64,000 nucleotides of DNA from Talinum fruticosum. Its lineage: Eukaryota > Streptophyta > Magnoliopsida > Caryophyllales > Talinaceae. A program made the translations under genes and the position numbers. The DNA is taken from assembly GCA_021018815.1 (NCBI GenBank), contig JAITYX010000026.1, positions 2,294,001 through 2,358,000 of the forward strand, read 5' to 3'. Shown here piece by piece: positions 1-12,064 of this stretch. Position 1 is the stretch's first letter; each line of letters starts with the position of its first letter. The notes under the pieces were generated by a model. It did not search any database, was not told the origin of the DNA, and saw only the letters and a program-made list of their open reading frames with translations.

Positions 1-230
1 GCAGACAAAGAGCATATATCAAAGACTGTTCAAAGAGAAAAAGGACAGAAAGAAGAAAAAGGATCTAGTAGCCACCGGAGTGATGATGAGTCGAAGAAGA
101 TGATGACACCGATGATGAATCAAAGTGTCTAATGGCTCTATAAGACTCGAAGTTGGATATAAGTCGAAAGTGATACACCGGACACCGAGGAAACATATCC
201 TCAGGAAGTAACTCGGACACAAAAGGGTTA
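1..230 (+). pseudogene. gag: E0 gag 3' fragment (zinc knuckle tail)
   Basis: The first bases correspond to the second half of the CCHC knuckle of the copia gag: a G-K-E-H-I-like stretch, then the lysine-rich segment that follows the knuckle in E1 (27408-27480) and E2 (39325-39400). The acidic Asp/Glu-rich stretch after it is also recognisable. Compared with E1, roughly 900 bp of the gag C-terminal region is missing between here and the protease at 241. Gag would form the virus-like particle and bind the element RNA. The reading frame is broken, so this is a remnant. Confidence 0.6.
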
Positions 231-594
231 CTGGTAATTAGACAGCGGATGTTCACGCCACATGTCCGGAGATTCAAGGCTCTTCTTAGAACTTGGGAAT
301 ATGAAAGGATGAAAAGTCACCTTTGGAGATAACAACAAGGACAATGTAGTTGGAATTGGCATAATTGGTTAAGGAAACTGTTCGGTTAGTCCAAGTATAT
401 CTTGTGAAGGGGCTCAAATATAGTCTTCCGAGTATCTCTTAATTGTGTGACAAAGTCAAGAGGTAAGGTTCACTTAGACCAATTGCTTCATTTATGATGC
501 AGCTACCAAAGAGACAAAGCTCTCGAGTCGGAGATTAGGTAACACCTATACTATTCATCTTTTTGATTCTAGTTAAGATTTATTATGTTTAAAA
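231..594 (+). pseudogene. pol: E0 retrotransposon aspartic protease remnant
   Basis: Residues DSGCSRHMSGD are readable from 241, which is the active-site region of copia proteases (catalytic Asp in D-S-G); the Leu codon just before it is a stop (tta-g). The downstream text matches the protease of E1 and E2 (GDD..GKIVGIG-like, then the I-S-R-L-C-D-like motif) but with stops and small indels. In a working element this domain cuts the Gag-Pol polyprotein. Non-functional here. Confidence 0.75.
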
Positions 595-1710
595 CCTTCA
601 TTGAATGATGATTCATGGACATGGCATCATATATTAGGTCATATCAGCATGCATACTATCAAGAAACTTGCATCTCATGGATTAGTGAGAGGACTGCCTA
701 ATTGTTCATTTAAGAAAGATAAAATCTGTGATGCATGCACAATAGGAAAATAGGTTAGATCATCATTTAAGCCACTTAAGACAAGTATTTACATCCAAAG
801 TGCTTGAATTGATACATATGGATTTATATGGAGAAATTGTTGTTAAAAGATTAGGAGGTAAATCATATGTGCTAGTTATTGTTGATGATTACTCATGATT
901 TACATGGGTTTGTTTTCTAAAGAACAAAAATGAAGCCTTCAAAGAGTTGACTAAGATCTGCAGGAATATACAAGTGGAGTATGAGATTTAGATCAGGAGA
1001 ATTGGAACTAACCATTGAAGGAAGTTCGACTCCTCGGAATTTACAGATTTCGCTACAAGAGTGGCATCTCCCACAACTTCTTAGCACCAAGAACTCATCA
1101 ACAAAATGGAGTAGTGGAGAGAAAGAATAGAACTCTTGAAGAAATGGTAAGGAAAATGATGATTGAAAATGATCTACCTTCCTATTTCTGGGATGAGTCA
1201 ATGAATACAGATAAATTACACTCTAAACAGCTTGTCTCATCCGACCCATTTTGAAGAAAAAACCCTAGGAGCTGTACAAAGGGAAGAAGCCTAATATTTC
1301 CTACTTCAAACCATTCAGATGTAAATGCTTTGTGCATAATAATGGTAAGGAACATTTGACCAAATTGGATGCTAGGTCAGATGAAGGTATTTTTCTTGGT
1401 TATTCTTCACATAGAAAAGCTTATCAAATTTTCAATAAGAGAACTAATAAAGTGGAAGAAAGTATCCACGTTATCTTTGATGAAATTAATCATGGCAGGA
1501 TAAGTGAATCCACCTTCTTATATGTCAAGCTCAATCGAGATAAAGATGACCTAGTGGAAGCCGAGCTCGAAAGAACAACAATAAAGGAATTAAGCCAACT
1601 TAGGATGAGCCAGTTCAAGAACAAGTTAAGACCACTCGAAGAACAAGCTAATGATGAAAATCAGCAAGCTGAACCTCGTCGAAGAGCAGAACATTCAACC
1701 CTATAATCTG
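595..1710 (+). pseudogene. pol: E0 GAG-pre-integrase and integrase remnant
   Basis: From about 610 the text reads SWTWHHILGHISMHTIKK and then CDACTIGK, the His-His...Cys-Cys zinc-binding GAG-pre-integrase domain. The integrase core follows: an HMDLYGEI-like segment near 818-840, then QQNGVVERKNRTLEEM near 1097-1145, which holds the third catalytic residue (Glu). The C-terminal part (about 1260-1706) includes HNNGKEHLTKLDARSDEG and SIHVIFDEI. Several frameshifts and stops break it. It would have inserted cDNA into the genome. Confidence 0.8.
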
Positions 1711-1779
1711 GTAAACTAGAGGACGGGTCAAGATTGCAAATATGCATATAGTCACCCACCCGAGAACATCATCTCGGAC

Positions 1780-2822
1780 ATCAATACTCGGGGTAAGAAC
1801 TCATTCGTCATTGCAAAACTTATGTGGATTTTCAGCATCATTTCATTAATTGAACCTAAAATGTACTAGAAGCCCTACTTGAACGTGAATGGGTAGAGGC
1901 CATGCAAGAAGAATTATCTCAATTTAAACCAAGTCTGGACTTTGACCAAACGACCTTCTAACTACCCAGTTATAGGAGCCAAATGGGTATTAAAAAACAA
2001 ATCGGATGAGGGAGGATTAGTAGTCGAAACAAAGCTAGATTAGTTGCTCAGGGATATAATCAAGAAGAGGGAATTGATTGTGAGGAAACCTTTGCAGCTA
2101 CTCGCTAGGATTGAGGCAATCAAAATTCCCTTAGCTTTTGCATCCAAGCATGAACATTAAATTATATCAAATGGATGTTAAGTGTGCATTTCTTAATGGT
2201 TATATTTAAGAAGATGTTTATGTTGAGCAATCCCTCGGATATGAAAACTCTTAATTTCCCGATCATGTTTTCAAATTGCAAAAGTCTTTTTATGGTTTGA
2301 AACAAGCTCCAAGAGCTTGGTATGAAAGATTAAGTAGCTTCTTGGTTGAAAATGATTTCAAAAGAGGTTTTATTGATAAAACTCTTTTCACAAAAAATTA
2401 GGGGAATGATTTTCTCATTATTCAAATTTATGTTGATGACATTATATTTCGAGCTACTAATGAAACTCTATGCCAAGAGTTTTCCGAGCTAATGAGACAG
2501 GAGTTCCCAATGAATATGATGGGAGAACTCAATTTCTTTCTTGGATTGCAAATCAAGTAATAGAAAAATGGCATCTATGTTCATTAGTCCAAGTACACCA
2601 AGAAATTACTCAAGAAGTACAAGCTACAAGATGTCAAAAATGCACCAACAAAGAATGAGTAGCAAGTACTCAAACCGGACTCGAGATAAGAAAGGTAAAA
2701 CTATAGATTAGAAACTTTACAGAGGTATGATAGGATCTTCAATTTATCTCACATCTAGTGGATTAGATATTATGTTTAGTGTCTGTCTATGTGCAAGATT
2801 TGAAGGTAATCCAAAATGCGGT
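1780..2822 (+). pseudogene. pol: E0 reverse transcriptase and start of RNase H, remnant
   Basis: The copia-type RT (RVT_2) is recognisable from an EPKM-like start near 1850, through YQMDVKCAFLNGY near 2164-2200, [15 protein letters not shown] near 2290-2330, to the catalytic YVDDIIF motif near 2428. The segment MIGSSIYLTSSGLDIMF from 2727 begins the RNase H-side region. The homology then stops abruptly at about 2822, where an LTR fragment begins. About 230 bp of RNase H are missing before it resumes at 4070. Stops and frameshifts make it inactive. Confidence 0.8.
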
Positions 2823-4069
2823 GAAGCCTCAAACTACAAAGGACTCGACTCTACCAGAGTTGCTCCCTTAGACAATTCCTTACAATATTTTCCTAGACTC
2901 GAAGTTCCTTTATCTGATCTAGTACTTCCTAATTGAGATAACCTTTATAGTTAGGGACAACCGAGCTGAGTTAGCCCTTACTGCTCAGTCAAGGGACCTT
3001 AGAAAGTAAGAGAAGTATGTAATTGTTTACAAGACTTTATAACTCGGAAAATATTAATTACAAACTAGAGTTGTAAATAGAAGATTTGATTATGAAAACA
3101 ACGACTTTCGCTTAGGTAATGTGTTTTAACAATAATTCTAGCAATCTTCTAGTCTTATGAAGTGGCTTCTATTTGTAGACGACCAAGCAGAGTGACCGTT
3201 GTGTCTTGATCCCGAATAGAAGTCTTTACGTTGTTAGTAACAGCTTTTCCGAGTCACTCGTAAAAGATTTGTTGGGATGTGAACGATGTGCATTGGCTTT
3301 TGGCTGCAAAGGATACTCCACTCAACTAGTGATGTCTAAAAGGCAAGGTGGAACCCACCGTTGAGCCTAGCGTTGGAGATTTCCAATATTGGAAACGGAC
3401 AACCTTGACATGGTGTTTGAGCCCTATTCGAAGTATATAAAGTTTGTCCGCCGGTGATTGACAGCTAGAAGCCGGCTACTTTTGTATTTCAAAAGGAGAT
3501 AACCTCGTTTGAATAACCTATAAAAGTAAACCACTTTGGTTCTCAAAGTATAAAATACTTTGGTCCAAACTTATGCGCAGATCATAATTAAATAAAGATA
3601 ATTAAGTGCCTAATTATCTTAGGCTTAGAGGAGTGGAATTTTCCGAGTCTAATATTCAATATACTCAAATTCCATCGGAGTCAATCCTAAGGATGATCAA
3701 GTTAAAAGAATAGAACATCGGAGTATAACAACTTGATTTGGACAAATAATTCTCAAACAAATAAACCGACTTAGAAAAAGGAATTAACATTGTAATTCAC
3801 TTTGCGTTGAAATGTGCAATCAAGTACTCGGAATGAAAGTGTTAGAGAATATATTTGAGCATGCGATAGTTCTGAATGATGTCCGAGTGACTTAGGAACA
3901 TCATTGTAGAAGATATACAATAATGTGGCAGATCGAAACGAATGAAAACTTATACAAGAATTTCTATAACACTCGGAATGACTTGAAATCAAAACTTAGG
4001 AGGGATGAGGTTTATACCGAATCTTCATGTAGTACTCGGAATGACTTAGAGTTAGGATATGAGTCTTCG
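2822..4069 (-). mobile_element. Truncated copia LTR inside E0 RNase H
   Basis: This minus-orientation LTR fragment contains the paired leader blocks seen in other LTRs (CCTAAT..TTATAG.TAGG type near 2928-2956), the TTGTGAAGTGGCTTCTATTT-like TATA region near 3158, and the U3 end GAGTCTTC at 4061-4068. It lacks the first roughly 330 bp of its 3' part. The left junction TGAAG is both RNase H sequence (GCGGTGAAG) and the LTR terminus, so a microhomology deletion is likely. Length is about 1250 bp against about 1590 bp for full relatives. Confidence 0.7.
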
Positions 4070-4426
4070 TAACCAAAATTCAGTTGCTCGTCAACAGTTG
4101 AGGTAGAGTACATACCAGCTGGAGCTTGCTATGTTCAGATTTTATGGATCATGCAACACTTGAAGGATCTAAGATTATCGTTCACATCCATTCTCATCAA
4201 GTGTGATAGTCAAAGTGCCATCAGCATCACAAAGAATTCGGTTCGGCATTGAAAAACAAAGCACATGGAGGTTAGATATAATTTGCTAAGAGACCAATTT
4301 GAAAAGGGTGATATTTAACTTGAATTTATTCCTACTAAATGTCAATTAGCTGATATCTTCACAAAGCATCCGAGTGAAGATCATTTTTGCTTTATTAGGA
4401 ATGAACTTGGCGTGATGAATGCATGA
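4070..4426 (+). pseudogene. pol: E0 RNase H C-terminal remnant and pol end
   Basis: The text resumes with QNSVALS- and VEYIPAGACYVQILWIMQHL-like residues, then ITKNS, the EFIPTKCQLADIFTKH motif and FIRNELGVMNA followed by TGA at 4424-4426. These match the last 120 residues of pol in E1 (stop at 31504) and E2 (stop at 43416). This region degrades the RNA strand during reverse transcription. Stops interrupt it. Confidence 0.75.
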
Positions 4427-4634
4427 TTAATTGAGTGATTGCATGAGAATTTATGAACTTAATTATTTATTACATGTTTTGAGTGAATAACTAGTTGATA
4501 AGTTGAAATATGATGAAACCGAGATATAATTTATTAGGTTTCGAGTGTGTTCTCGAGCACCCGAGACACGTCATGGAGTCGGACTCAGCTTTGAGAAAAA
4601 TTAGACATTAAAAGTCTAAGATCATCTCTAAATC
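4427..4634 (+). other. E0 post-pol spacer, left part, with target duplication of E4
   Basis: This non-coding spacer lies between pol and the extra ORF and aligns with 31507-31720 of E1. The last five bases (4630-4634, AAATC) are the target-site duplication of E4; the same five bases recur at 15371-15375, where the spacer continues. No gene is seen. Confidence 0.75.
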
Positions 4635-6229
4635 CGAAGGTTTGCTCGGGGAGAGTTTGAGTCACCCTAGAGGGGGTGAATAGGGTGATGGAAGTTTTTC
4701 GTGGAAACTTTAGCTCTTCTGTCAAAAACAAGACAGAGACAGAGTTCCGAGTCTATCAACGAGGTCGGAAAAGTTTGGACTCGTAAATGCTATTACGAAT
4801 GGATAAGCAAAATAAGCAAGAGTCGTAAAACTATCCGAGTCTAGAATGAACTCGTAAAGATAACACTTAGAGATTACGTGGAAACCCTCCCGGGGCAGAA
4901 AACCACTGCACCGTGCTAGTCCAAGCACGAAGTCAAATCCACTATTTTGAGTTCACAAAATACCGTGAACCGATCGAACCCGAGTTGCTCCCTTAGACAA
5001 CTCTATACAAGTTTTCCTAGACTCGTAAATTCCCTTATCTAATCTAGTACTTCCTAGCTGAGATAACCCTTACAGCTAGGGACAACTAAGTTGAGTTAAC
5101 CCTTACAGACTTAGTCAAGGGACCTTACAAAGAATGTAAGAAAGAGTTTGTAATTGAGTACAAGACCTTACAACTCGAAGGTAATAAATTACGAGTAGGA
5201 GTTGTAAGTAGAAGATTGAGAATATAAATACAATGACTTTGCTCAAGTACGTGTATTAATAATAATTTCGGCTCGTCTATCTTCAAGTCTTGTGAAGTGG
5301 CTTCCATTTATAGATGACCGGGCAAAGTAGCCGTTATCTTCATCTCGCTGACCGAGAGTTCTTTGTGACCATTGACAAAAAGCTTTCCGAGTCACTCGGA
5401 AAGTATCCATTGTGATATGAACGTTAGATAACGGTTTAACTCTCTTGAAGTCCCAAAACCACTAGCGGTGTCTTGAAAGGTAAGGTGGAAACCACCGTTA
5501 AGCTTAGCGTTCCAGCTTTTCCAGATTTGGAAACAGCATGGCTCCGACACAATCTTCCGGAACTGGAGCAGAGAAGGTAAAAAGCCATGTCTCGCTGGTG
5601 ATTTGACGTTCGAAGCCGGTTTCTTTTGTGGTTTGAAAAGGTGTATCCTCGTTTGAATAACCTACAAAAGTAAATCAATTTTGGTTCTCAAAGTATAAAA
5701 TACTTTGGTCCAAGATTAGACACAAATAATAAAATTATTAAGATAATTTAAACAACCGATTATCCGAGTCGAAACGAAATGGAATTTTCCGAGTCCAATA
5801 TCCATGATACTCAAAATTCCATCCGACTTAGTCTAAGCGCAGAATCAAGTTCAGTAAAGAATATCGGAGTGAAGTAACTTGATATAGACTAAGCATGAAA
5901 CATACTAGAAATACCGACTATAATAAAATAGAACTTCTAACCGTAAGTCGATTCTGAGTGAGAGAAGACGAAATACTAGTCTATTCAATCTGCGATAAAT
6001 CTGAGTGATGAGGGACTCACAACAGAGAACCAGCTTTCTAAGTCACTTACGGATAAGCAAGAAATATATGAAGTAAAAGTCTGTTTCAATTAGAGAAGAT
6101 ACCATTTTACTCAAAGAAGTTTCGAGATACAACGAATGCCTTGGAATCAAAACTCTATAAGTATGAGATGGTTATACCCGATTCGTTTAATGCAACTCGT
6201 AAATGCGTTGAGAAGTGTCCGAGTCTTCA
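4635..6229 (-). repeat. E4 3' LTR
   Basis: The LTR is 1595 bp, with the plus-strand left end CGAAGG (T changed to C) and right end GAGTCTTCA, the complement of the TGAAGACTC...CCTTCA termini. TATA box (minus) at 5306-5313. Paired leader stem-loops near 5052-5108: one intact (CCTAGCTG/CAGCTAGG), the other with an extra A in the arm (CAGACTTAG). The U5 hairpin TCACCCTA/TAGGGTGA is near 4661-4687. It is nearly the same as the partner at 13782-15370. Confidence 0.9.
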
Positions 6230-6246
6230 ATCTCCCCTTTTGATGA
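6230..6246 (-). other. E4 polypurine tract
   Basis: Read on the minus strand this is CATCAAAAGGGGAGAT directly before the LTR terminus TGAAGAC. It is the plus-strand DNA primer site used in reverse transcription. The same tract precedes the 3' LTRs of E0, E1, E2 and E3. Confidence 0.85.
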
Positions 6247-6655
6247 AAGGCATTCCATTCTTAGATAGAAACTTTGTTAGTAAAAAACCGACTCCGAGTA
6301 GTTGCTCATGATGAAAGTTGAGTAAAGAATTCTCAGTGTATCGAGCAAGAGGTATATAGTCGAGCATAAAGTAAAAATGCTTAGCAATGAAATAATGTAA
6401 ACTCGTAAAGATTAAAAACACGTAAATCATGTAAGAGAAAACATTAATTCATTGAACTCAATAGAAATTACAAGGATTGAAAGGAAAACTCCCCTAAACA
6501 AGACAACAAGTTTTCTAACTCTATTTCTCCCCCTTGCCTTTCAAAGAAAATCAACAAAAAGAAGGGAAGAAAAGAACAAATAGTGCAACTTAGATGTGTG
6601 GACAAAAGAAATAGAAATCTCTCGTAAAGAAGAATCTGCGAGACTAAGGAATGGT
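6247..6655 (-). other. E4 non-coding 3' region with a second polypurine tract
   Basis: This region has no coding sequence. At 6522-6545 the minus strand reads CTTTGAAAGGCAAGGGGGAG, a second polypurine tract matching those in E1 (about 33880), E2 (about 44312) and E3 (about 46190). Repeated polypurine tracts ahead of the 3' LTR are a known Sirevirus trait. Confidence 0.65.
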
Positions 6656-8279
6656 GACTCGGTGCATGGCGCCTACGAGGGAGAGGGAGATTTCGAGTGG
6701 AGGCGGAGGGAGCGGAGGTTCGTCGGCGCTAATAAGATCTTGACGATGTGCTTGAGCGCGGTGGAGGGAGAACCGGTATGATCGTCGGGGCTCGGCTCGA
6801 GTGGCCGACCCGGAGTGAGTGGATCGAGGGGTTCCGCCCTTCGAACCTCGCAGCCGGAGGGGGCCGCTATGTCCGACCCGCCGATGTAGCTAGGTCCTTC
6901 GACCCACTCGGATCGCTGTCTCGAGCCGAGTACAGACTATTTGAGCTTGCGGAGCGAGCCGACCCTCGGCAGCTTCCCACTGCTTCTTCTTGGTGTTCCT
7001 CCCTTGCCCGGAAGGACTCGCCTCGCCCGCAGGTTCCTCGGCATCTGCAGCTTCTTCTTCTTCATCCCCGCTGTCCGAGGAGGTCGGACTCGGGCTCGAA
7101 GACGCTTCGGACGTGTCCGAGTCATCATGGTCCTGAGCCGCCTTGGACCTTCTCTCTTTGAGGAGCTTGACCAGCTCCTATCGCTCCTTTACCAGCTTCC
7201 TCATCTCAAGAACTAGAGACTCGCCGCTCTCGGATTTGGGATTGACCGGTCTTTTGGTTGATGGTCGATTTTGGAGAACAAGTTTAAAAGACCGGAGCAT
7301 GTCTCTCGAAATCGGAGGACACGGAGCCGATCTTGTCCATAAAAACGGGGACAAGAGAGCGAGAGAGAGTTTTGGAGGCACCGGAGGTGGAGGCACCACC
7401 AGGTGGAGAGGGAAGAGAGAGAGGGGTTGATTTCCGAGTCGGAGGCGGAGAGGGAGGCCTTAGTTCCGAGTTATGAACCCGCACACCGTGGTCGGTATCC
7501 TAGTATCCGTACCCCTATAATTCCTTTTTCCCGACAACAACAGCAGCCTCTGCATACGGCGTTTGGGTCCGAGGGGAGAGGAACTTCAAATTGTTTGAAG
7601 ACAAGGGTTAGAAGAGCACCGAAAGGAAGGGAGGTGTTCTTCTTAGATTGAAGTTGAGCTGGCACGGCGGCCATTTGCTCAATGATGAAGGGGAAGAGGT
7701 CTACTTCGTAGCCCTCAAGAATGTCAAAGAGAGCTTTGAGGTGCTTGGAGTTGGGGTTCTCCTTGTCTGGAATGCTGTGAGAAAAAGGTTTTCATCGCAG
7801 AAAGCACAGAAGGTGAGCCTCGACTTCAACCGAGTCAAAGAAAAGTTTTTCCGGGACTCGGGGAACTCTTTGGCGTATTTTTCAAAGAAGTCGTCGGCGA
7901 ATTCAAGTGAAAGGAATGGGGTTGCTGTTCAAGAAGAGGGAGGAGACCTTGAACAAGCGGTGGACGAGAGAGGTGTTTAGTTGAAAAGTTATGTTCGAAC
8001 CCCGGAGGTTAGAACATTTTCGGAGTTGGTGAGGTGAGTGTAGAACTTAGAAACGAGTTCGGGATAGATGAACTCGCCGAAGCACATGAAGTTGTATGCT
8101 CCGGTGGTTTGAATGTGGGACAACCAAGAAAATTTGGTTGTTGGAAAGAATTTGTCGTCCAGACGCAAGGTGCTCGGGTGACAATGGGTTTGGAGGGGTT
8201 GAGCTTTCCGGCGTTTTGGTGCGAGGCTTTTGGAAGAGGAGGAGACCCGGAAGTCGGGATGGTTACCTCTTTTAGGCAT
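6656..8279 (-). pseudogene. E4 extra ORF downstream of pol (MPKRG protein), frameshifted
   Basis: The start is the ATG at 8277-8279, the same position as in E1 (32140) and E2 (44068). The first 96 codons are open: an N-terminal MPKRGNHPDFRVSSSSK, a basic patch (KRRKAQP), then DDKFFPTTKFSW and the FIYPELVSKFYTHL motif. After 7989 the frame shifts. The C-terminal part (about 7300 down to 6660) is Lys/Glu-rich (SLVLEMRKLVKER), then Ser/Glu-rich and acidic, likely coiled coil followed by a disordered tail. No signal peptide or membrane segment is visible, which argues against an envelope protein. The YPELV..FY motif resembles the domain called 'putative plant transposon protein' in databases; this is recalled, not searched. 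Function unknown. Confidence 0.65.
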
Positions 8280-8907
8280 TATGAGAGAAGGAAGGAAAGA
8301 TGAAACTTTCGAGTAGGAAAGAGAAAGAGAGGTAGAAGAGAAGAAACGAAAAAGATGTAGAAGAAAAAGATGAGAGCAAGTCGAAACTTACGAGAGATGG
8401 CTTCTTCGACGCTTGCGAAGTTCAAGGATGACTGTTCACGTAGAAATCTTCCGCGAAAGGTTTCGTTTGAGAGAGATGGAATGTAGAATACCGAGACGAA
8501 GATGAATAGGCGCTATTTATAAAAATAGAAGCCCGTTAACTATCCGTTAAGTATAACTCCGTTCGACTCGGCTTGTCCATCAATCATCGAAGACCGGTGT
8601 GACGGTTCTCTTCAACGGCTAAGATTTCAGCGGTTAGAAATCCACGGCTAATAACCGATCACAGCGCTCAAGAGAGAGAGAAAGATTTTGAAAATAAGAT
8701 CCGAAACTCTCCACTGTTCTAGAGATAGTTTCGTAAAATTTGAAGTCCAAGTTTCTCTACGTCCGAGTTTGACTCGGATTAGTTTCGAGTGACTCGAAAC
8801 ACGAGATAACTACCAGCCCAAGTATCACTAAATCAACCGAGCTAATGGTTATTAAAAGTGAAAACACATAACACAAAATTATGCAATGAGTAAGAATAGC
8901 ACATAAT
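8280..8907 (-). promoter_or_regulatory. E4 spacer with TATA box and leader for the extra ORF
   Basis: A TATA box (minus strand TTTTTATAAATAGCG, plus 8513-8525) lies about 240 bp upstream of the extra ORF start. It is followed by a pyrimidine-rich leader and a GTAAGT-like donor near 8380-8395. The same layout occurs in E1, E2 and E0. Inference: an internal promoter driving a separate transcript for the extra ORF. Confidence 0.55.
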
Positions 8908-11900
8908 TAAGCATTTAACATACCAAGTTTATTCCGAATAAAACGAAACCGATCTTCACCAAGAGGCTTAGTAAAGATATCAGCTAATTGAAGATTAGTA
9001 GGAATGAACTCAAGTTCAATATCACCTTTTTCCGAGTGATCGCGTAGGAAGTGATATCTCGACCTCGATATGCTTTGTTTTCGAGTGCTCGGACAGGGTT
9101 CTTGGTGATGCTAATTGCGCTTTAGTTGTCACACTTGATTGGTACTAATTTGAATGATAATCCAAGATCTTTCAAGTGTTACTTTATCCATAGAATCTCG
9201 AGCGTAACAAGCTCCAAACTGCAATATATTCAACTTCAGCAGTTGATAGAGCTACCGAGTTCCGCTTCTTTGAGTGCCAAGATATTAGGGATTGACCCAA
9301 AAATTGGCACGCTCCGGATGTGCTCTTTCGATCAACTTTGTATCCTGCGTAGTCCGTGTCTCGAGTATCTAGTAAGAGTCGGTTCCGAGTCTCCGGAACA
9401 CCATAGACCTAAATTCCGAGTGCCCGTAAGATATCTCGAATATTCTCTTCACCGCAGATGAGATGTGATTCTTTTGGATTAGCTTGAAATCTTGCGCATA
9501 GACAAACACCGAACATTATATCCGGCTCTGCTGGAAGTAAGATATAGCAAAGATCCAATCATACCTCGATAAAGTTTTTGATCTACCGCTTTACCTTTCT
9601 CGTTTGAGTCAAGCTTTATACTGCTCGCTCATGGGAGTAGATGCGTGCTTTGCATCTTGAAGTTTGTATTTCTTCAGCAGTTCCTAGGTATACTTAGATT
9701 GATGAACAAAGATCCCATCCTTGTCTTGGTTGATTTGTAAGCCAAGGAAGAAATTAAGTTCCCTCATCATGCTCATTTGGAATTCTTAACTCATCAACAC
9801 GTAAAATTCTCAGCACGTAAACTCATTAGTAGCACCGAAAATAATATCATCAACATAGATTTGAACAATAAGGAAATCTTTCCCCTTGGTATTTATGAAG
9901 AGAGTCTTGTCGATCCGACCTCTTTTAAAATTATTTTGAACCAAGAAGCTACTCAGTCTTTCATACCAAGCTCGAGGTGCTTGTTTAAGACCATAGAGAG
10001 CCTTTTGAAGTTTGAAAACATGATTTGGAAATTCCGAGTTTTTAAAACTAGGAGGTCTGCTCGACATAGACTTCTTCTTCAATAAAACCATTAAGAAATG
10101 CACAATTAACATCCATTTGATATAATTTAATATGCATACTCGGATGCAAATGCCAACAAGTATTCTAATGGCTTCAATTCGGGCAACAGTGCAAAGGTTT
10201 CCCCACAATCGATTCCTTCTTCTTGATCGTAACCTTGAGCCACAAGTCTAGCCTTATTCCCGACTACTACCCCACCTTCATCCAGTTTGTTTTTGAAAAC
10301 CCATTTGGTTCCTATGACTGGGTGGTTAGATGGTCGTTTGGTCGAGTCCGGACTTAGTTTTTTCGAATTGATTCAGCTCTTCTTGCATGGCCTCTACCCA
10401 TTCAGGTTCATTTAGGGCCTCTAGTGCATTTTGGGTTCATTTAATGAAATGAATGCAGTGAATGCACATAGATTATGTAGAGAGGAACGAGTTCTTACCC
10501 CACTATTGATATCCGAAATTATGTTTTCTTGGGGATGACTGGGAGTAAATTTGAATGCTTTACCAGCTTCTCGATACACGAGATTTGTAGGTTGAATTGG
10601 CTGTTCTATTTGTTCCGAGTTAACTTCATGCTCGGCTTCACCTTCATCGTTCGAAGTTGATTTCGAGCTATCTCGTTCCGAGTCACTTCATTCCGAGTGA
10701 CATCATTCTGAGTCAGCTGAGTTTGAGTCTTTCTAAGCTCGGCTTCATCTTCTTCTCTGCCGAGCTTCAGATCCGAGTATGAAGACTCACTGGGCTTTTC
10801 CTGTTCAAGTTCATCAAAAATAACGTGGATGCTCTTTTCCACTTTGTTAGTTCTTTTGTTTAAGACACGATAAGCTTTACTATGTGAAGAGTAACCTAGA
10901 AAAATACCTTCATCCGACCTAGCATCAAACTTGGTCAGGTGATCCTTACCATTATTGTGAATAAAACACTTGCAACCAAAGGGCTTAAAGTATGAGATGT
11001 TTGGCTTCTTCCCTTTGTAGAGCTCATAGGGTGTTTTCTTCAGAATGGGTCCGATAAGGCATCTGTTCAAAGTGTAGTTAGTCTGTGTTGATCGCCTCCG
11101 CCTGAAATAGTAAGGCAAGTTGTGCTCAATCATCATCGTCCTTGCTATTTCTTCAAGGGTTCTATTTTTTCTCTCTACTACTGCGTTCGTTAAGGAGTTC
11201 TTGGTGCCGAGAAGTTGTCGGAGATTCCACTCGATCGCAGTAACTCGAGAATTCCGAGTAGTCGAACTCCCTTCCATGGTCGGTTCGAATCTTTTGAATC
11301 TGAGTCCGAGACTCAACTTGAATCTTTCTACGAGCTTGCTGAACTCCTTGAATGCTTCATTTTTATGCTTGAGAAAAGACACCTGGTAAATCTTGAAAAG
11401 TCATCAATAATGACAAGAATGTAGGATTTACCTCCGAGGCTCTTCACTGGAATTTCACCACATAGATCCATATGTAGCAGTTCAAGCACCTTTGATGTCG
11501 AAACAGATCTTGAGAGACTTGAATGAGGATCTCGACCTGTTTCCCCTTGTACATGCTTCACAAACTTTGTCTTTCTCAAAAACACGCTTAGGTAAACCCC
11601 TAACCGCACCATGAGATGACAGACTTTTTGATAGTATGCATGCTAATATGACCTAATCTACGATGCCAAGACCATGAATCATCATGAAGAGATGCTTTTA
11701 AGTAAGATAAATTCTGGCTTGGGTCGAAAGAGGAATGATATAAGTGTTACCGGATCTCTTACCCGAGAGCTTTACCTCTTTAGTGGTTTCATCCGAGATG
11801 TAGCACTTAGATTGAGTATATCTTACCTCCTAACCTTTGTCGCATAGCTGGGAGATGCTAAGCGGATTGTATTTTAGCCCTTTGACAAGGTAGATCGGGC

Positions 11901-12064
11901 TCACTAGATTGCTTCCATTTCCAATCTTGCCAATACCCACTATCTTGCCTTTGCTTGTCATCTCCAAAAGTCACTTTTCCTCCTTTGAATGATTCTAGCT
12001 CGAAAAGAGTCCTTGGTCACCTGACATGTGTCGTGAACATCCGCAGATCGTGGTACCAATGTCC
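8908..12064 (-). pseudogene. pol: E4 pol (protease, integrase, RT, RNase H), frameshifted
   Basis: On the minus strand the domains run from right to left. The protease motif CSRHMSGDQG is near 12015-12050 with its D-S-G damaged. The GAG-pre-integrase zinc motif is near 11560-11680. The integrase core and C-terminal part lie at 10600-11520, with a long open stretch at 10606-11382 covering NRTLEEIARTMMIEHNLPYY through DARSDEGIFLGYSSHSKAYR. The RT holds [15 protein letters not shown] near 9960-10010 and the catalytic YVDD at 9846-9857. RNase H lies at about 8950-9470 and includes the LADIFTKPLGED end motif. The stop is at 8908-8910. The enzyme would make and integrate element cDNA. Frameshifts are single-base and often at CAG/CTG-derived sites, so the element could be more intact than it looks. 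Confidence 0.85.

Noticed and set aside
6596..7660. Several overlapping open frames on both strands, rich in Arg, Pro and Ser.
   Set aside because: They are shadows of the GC-rich, low-complexity tail of the E4 extra ORF, which runs on the minus strand.
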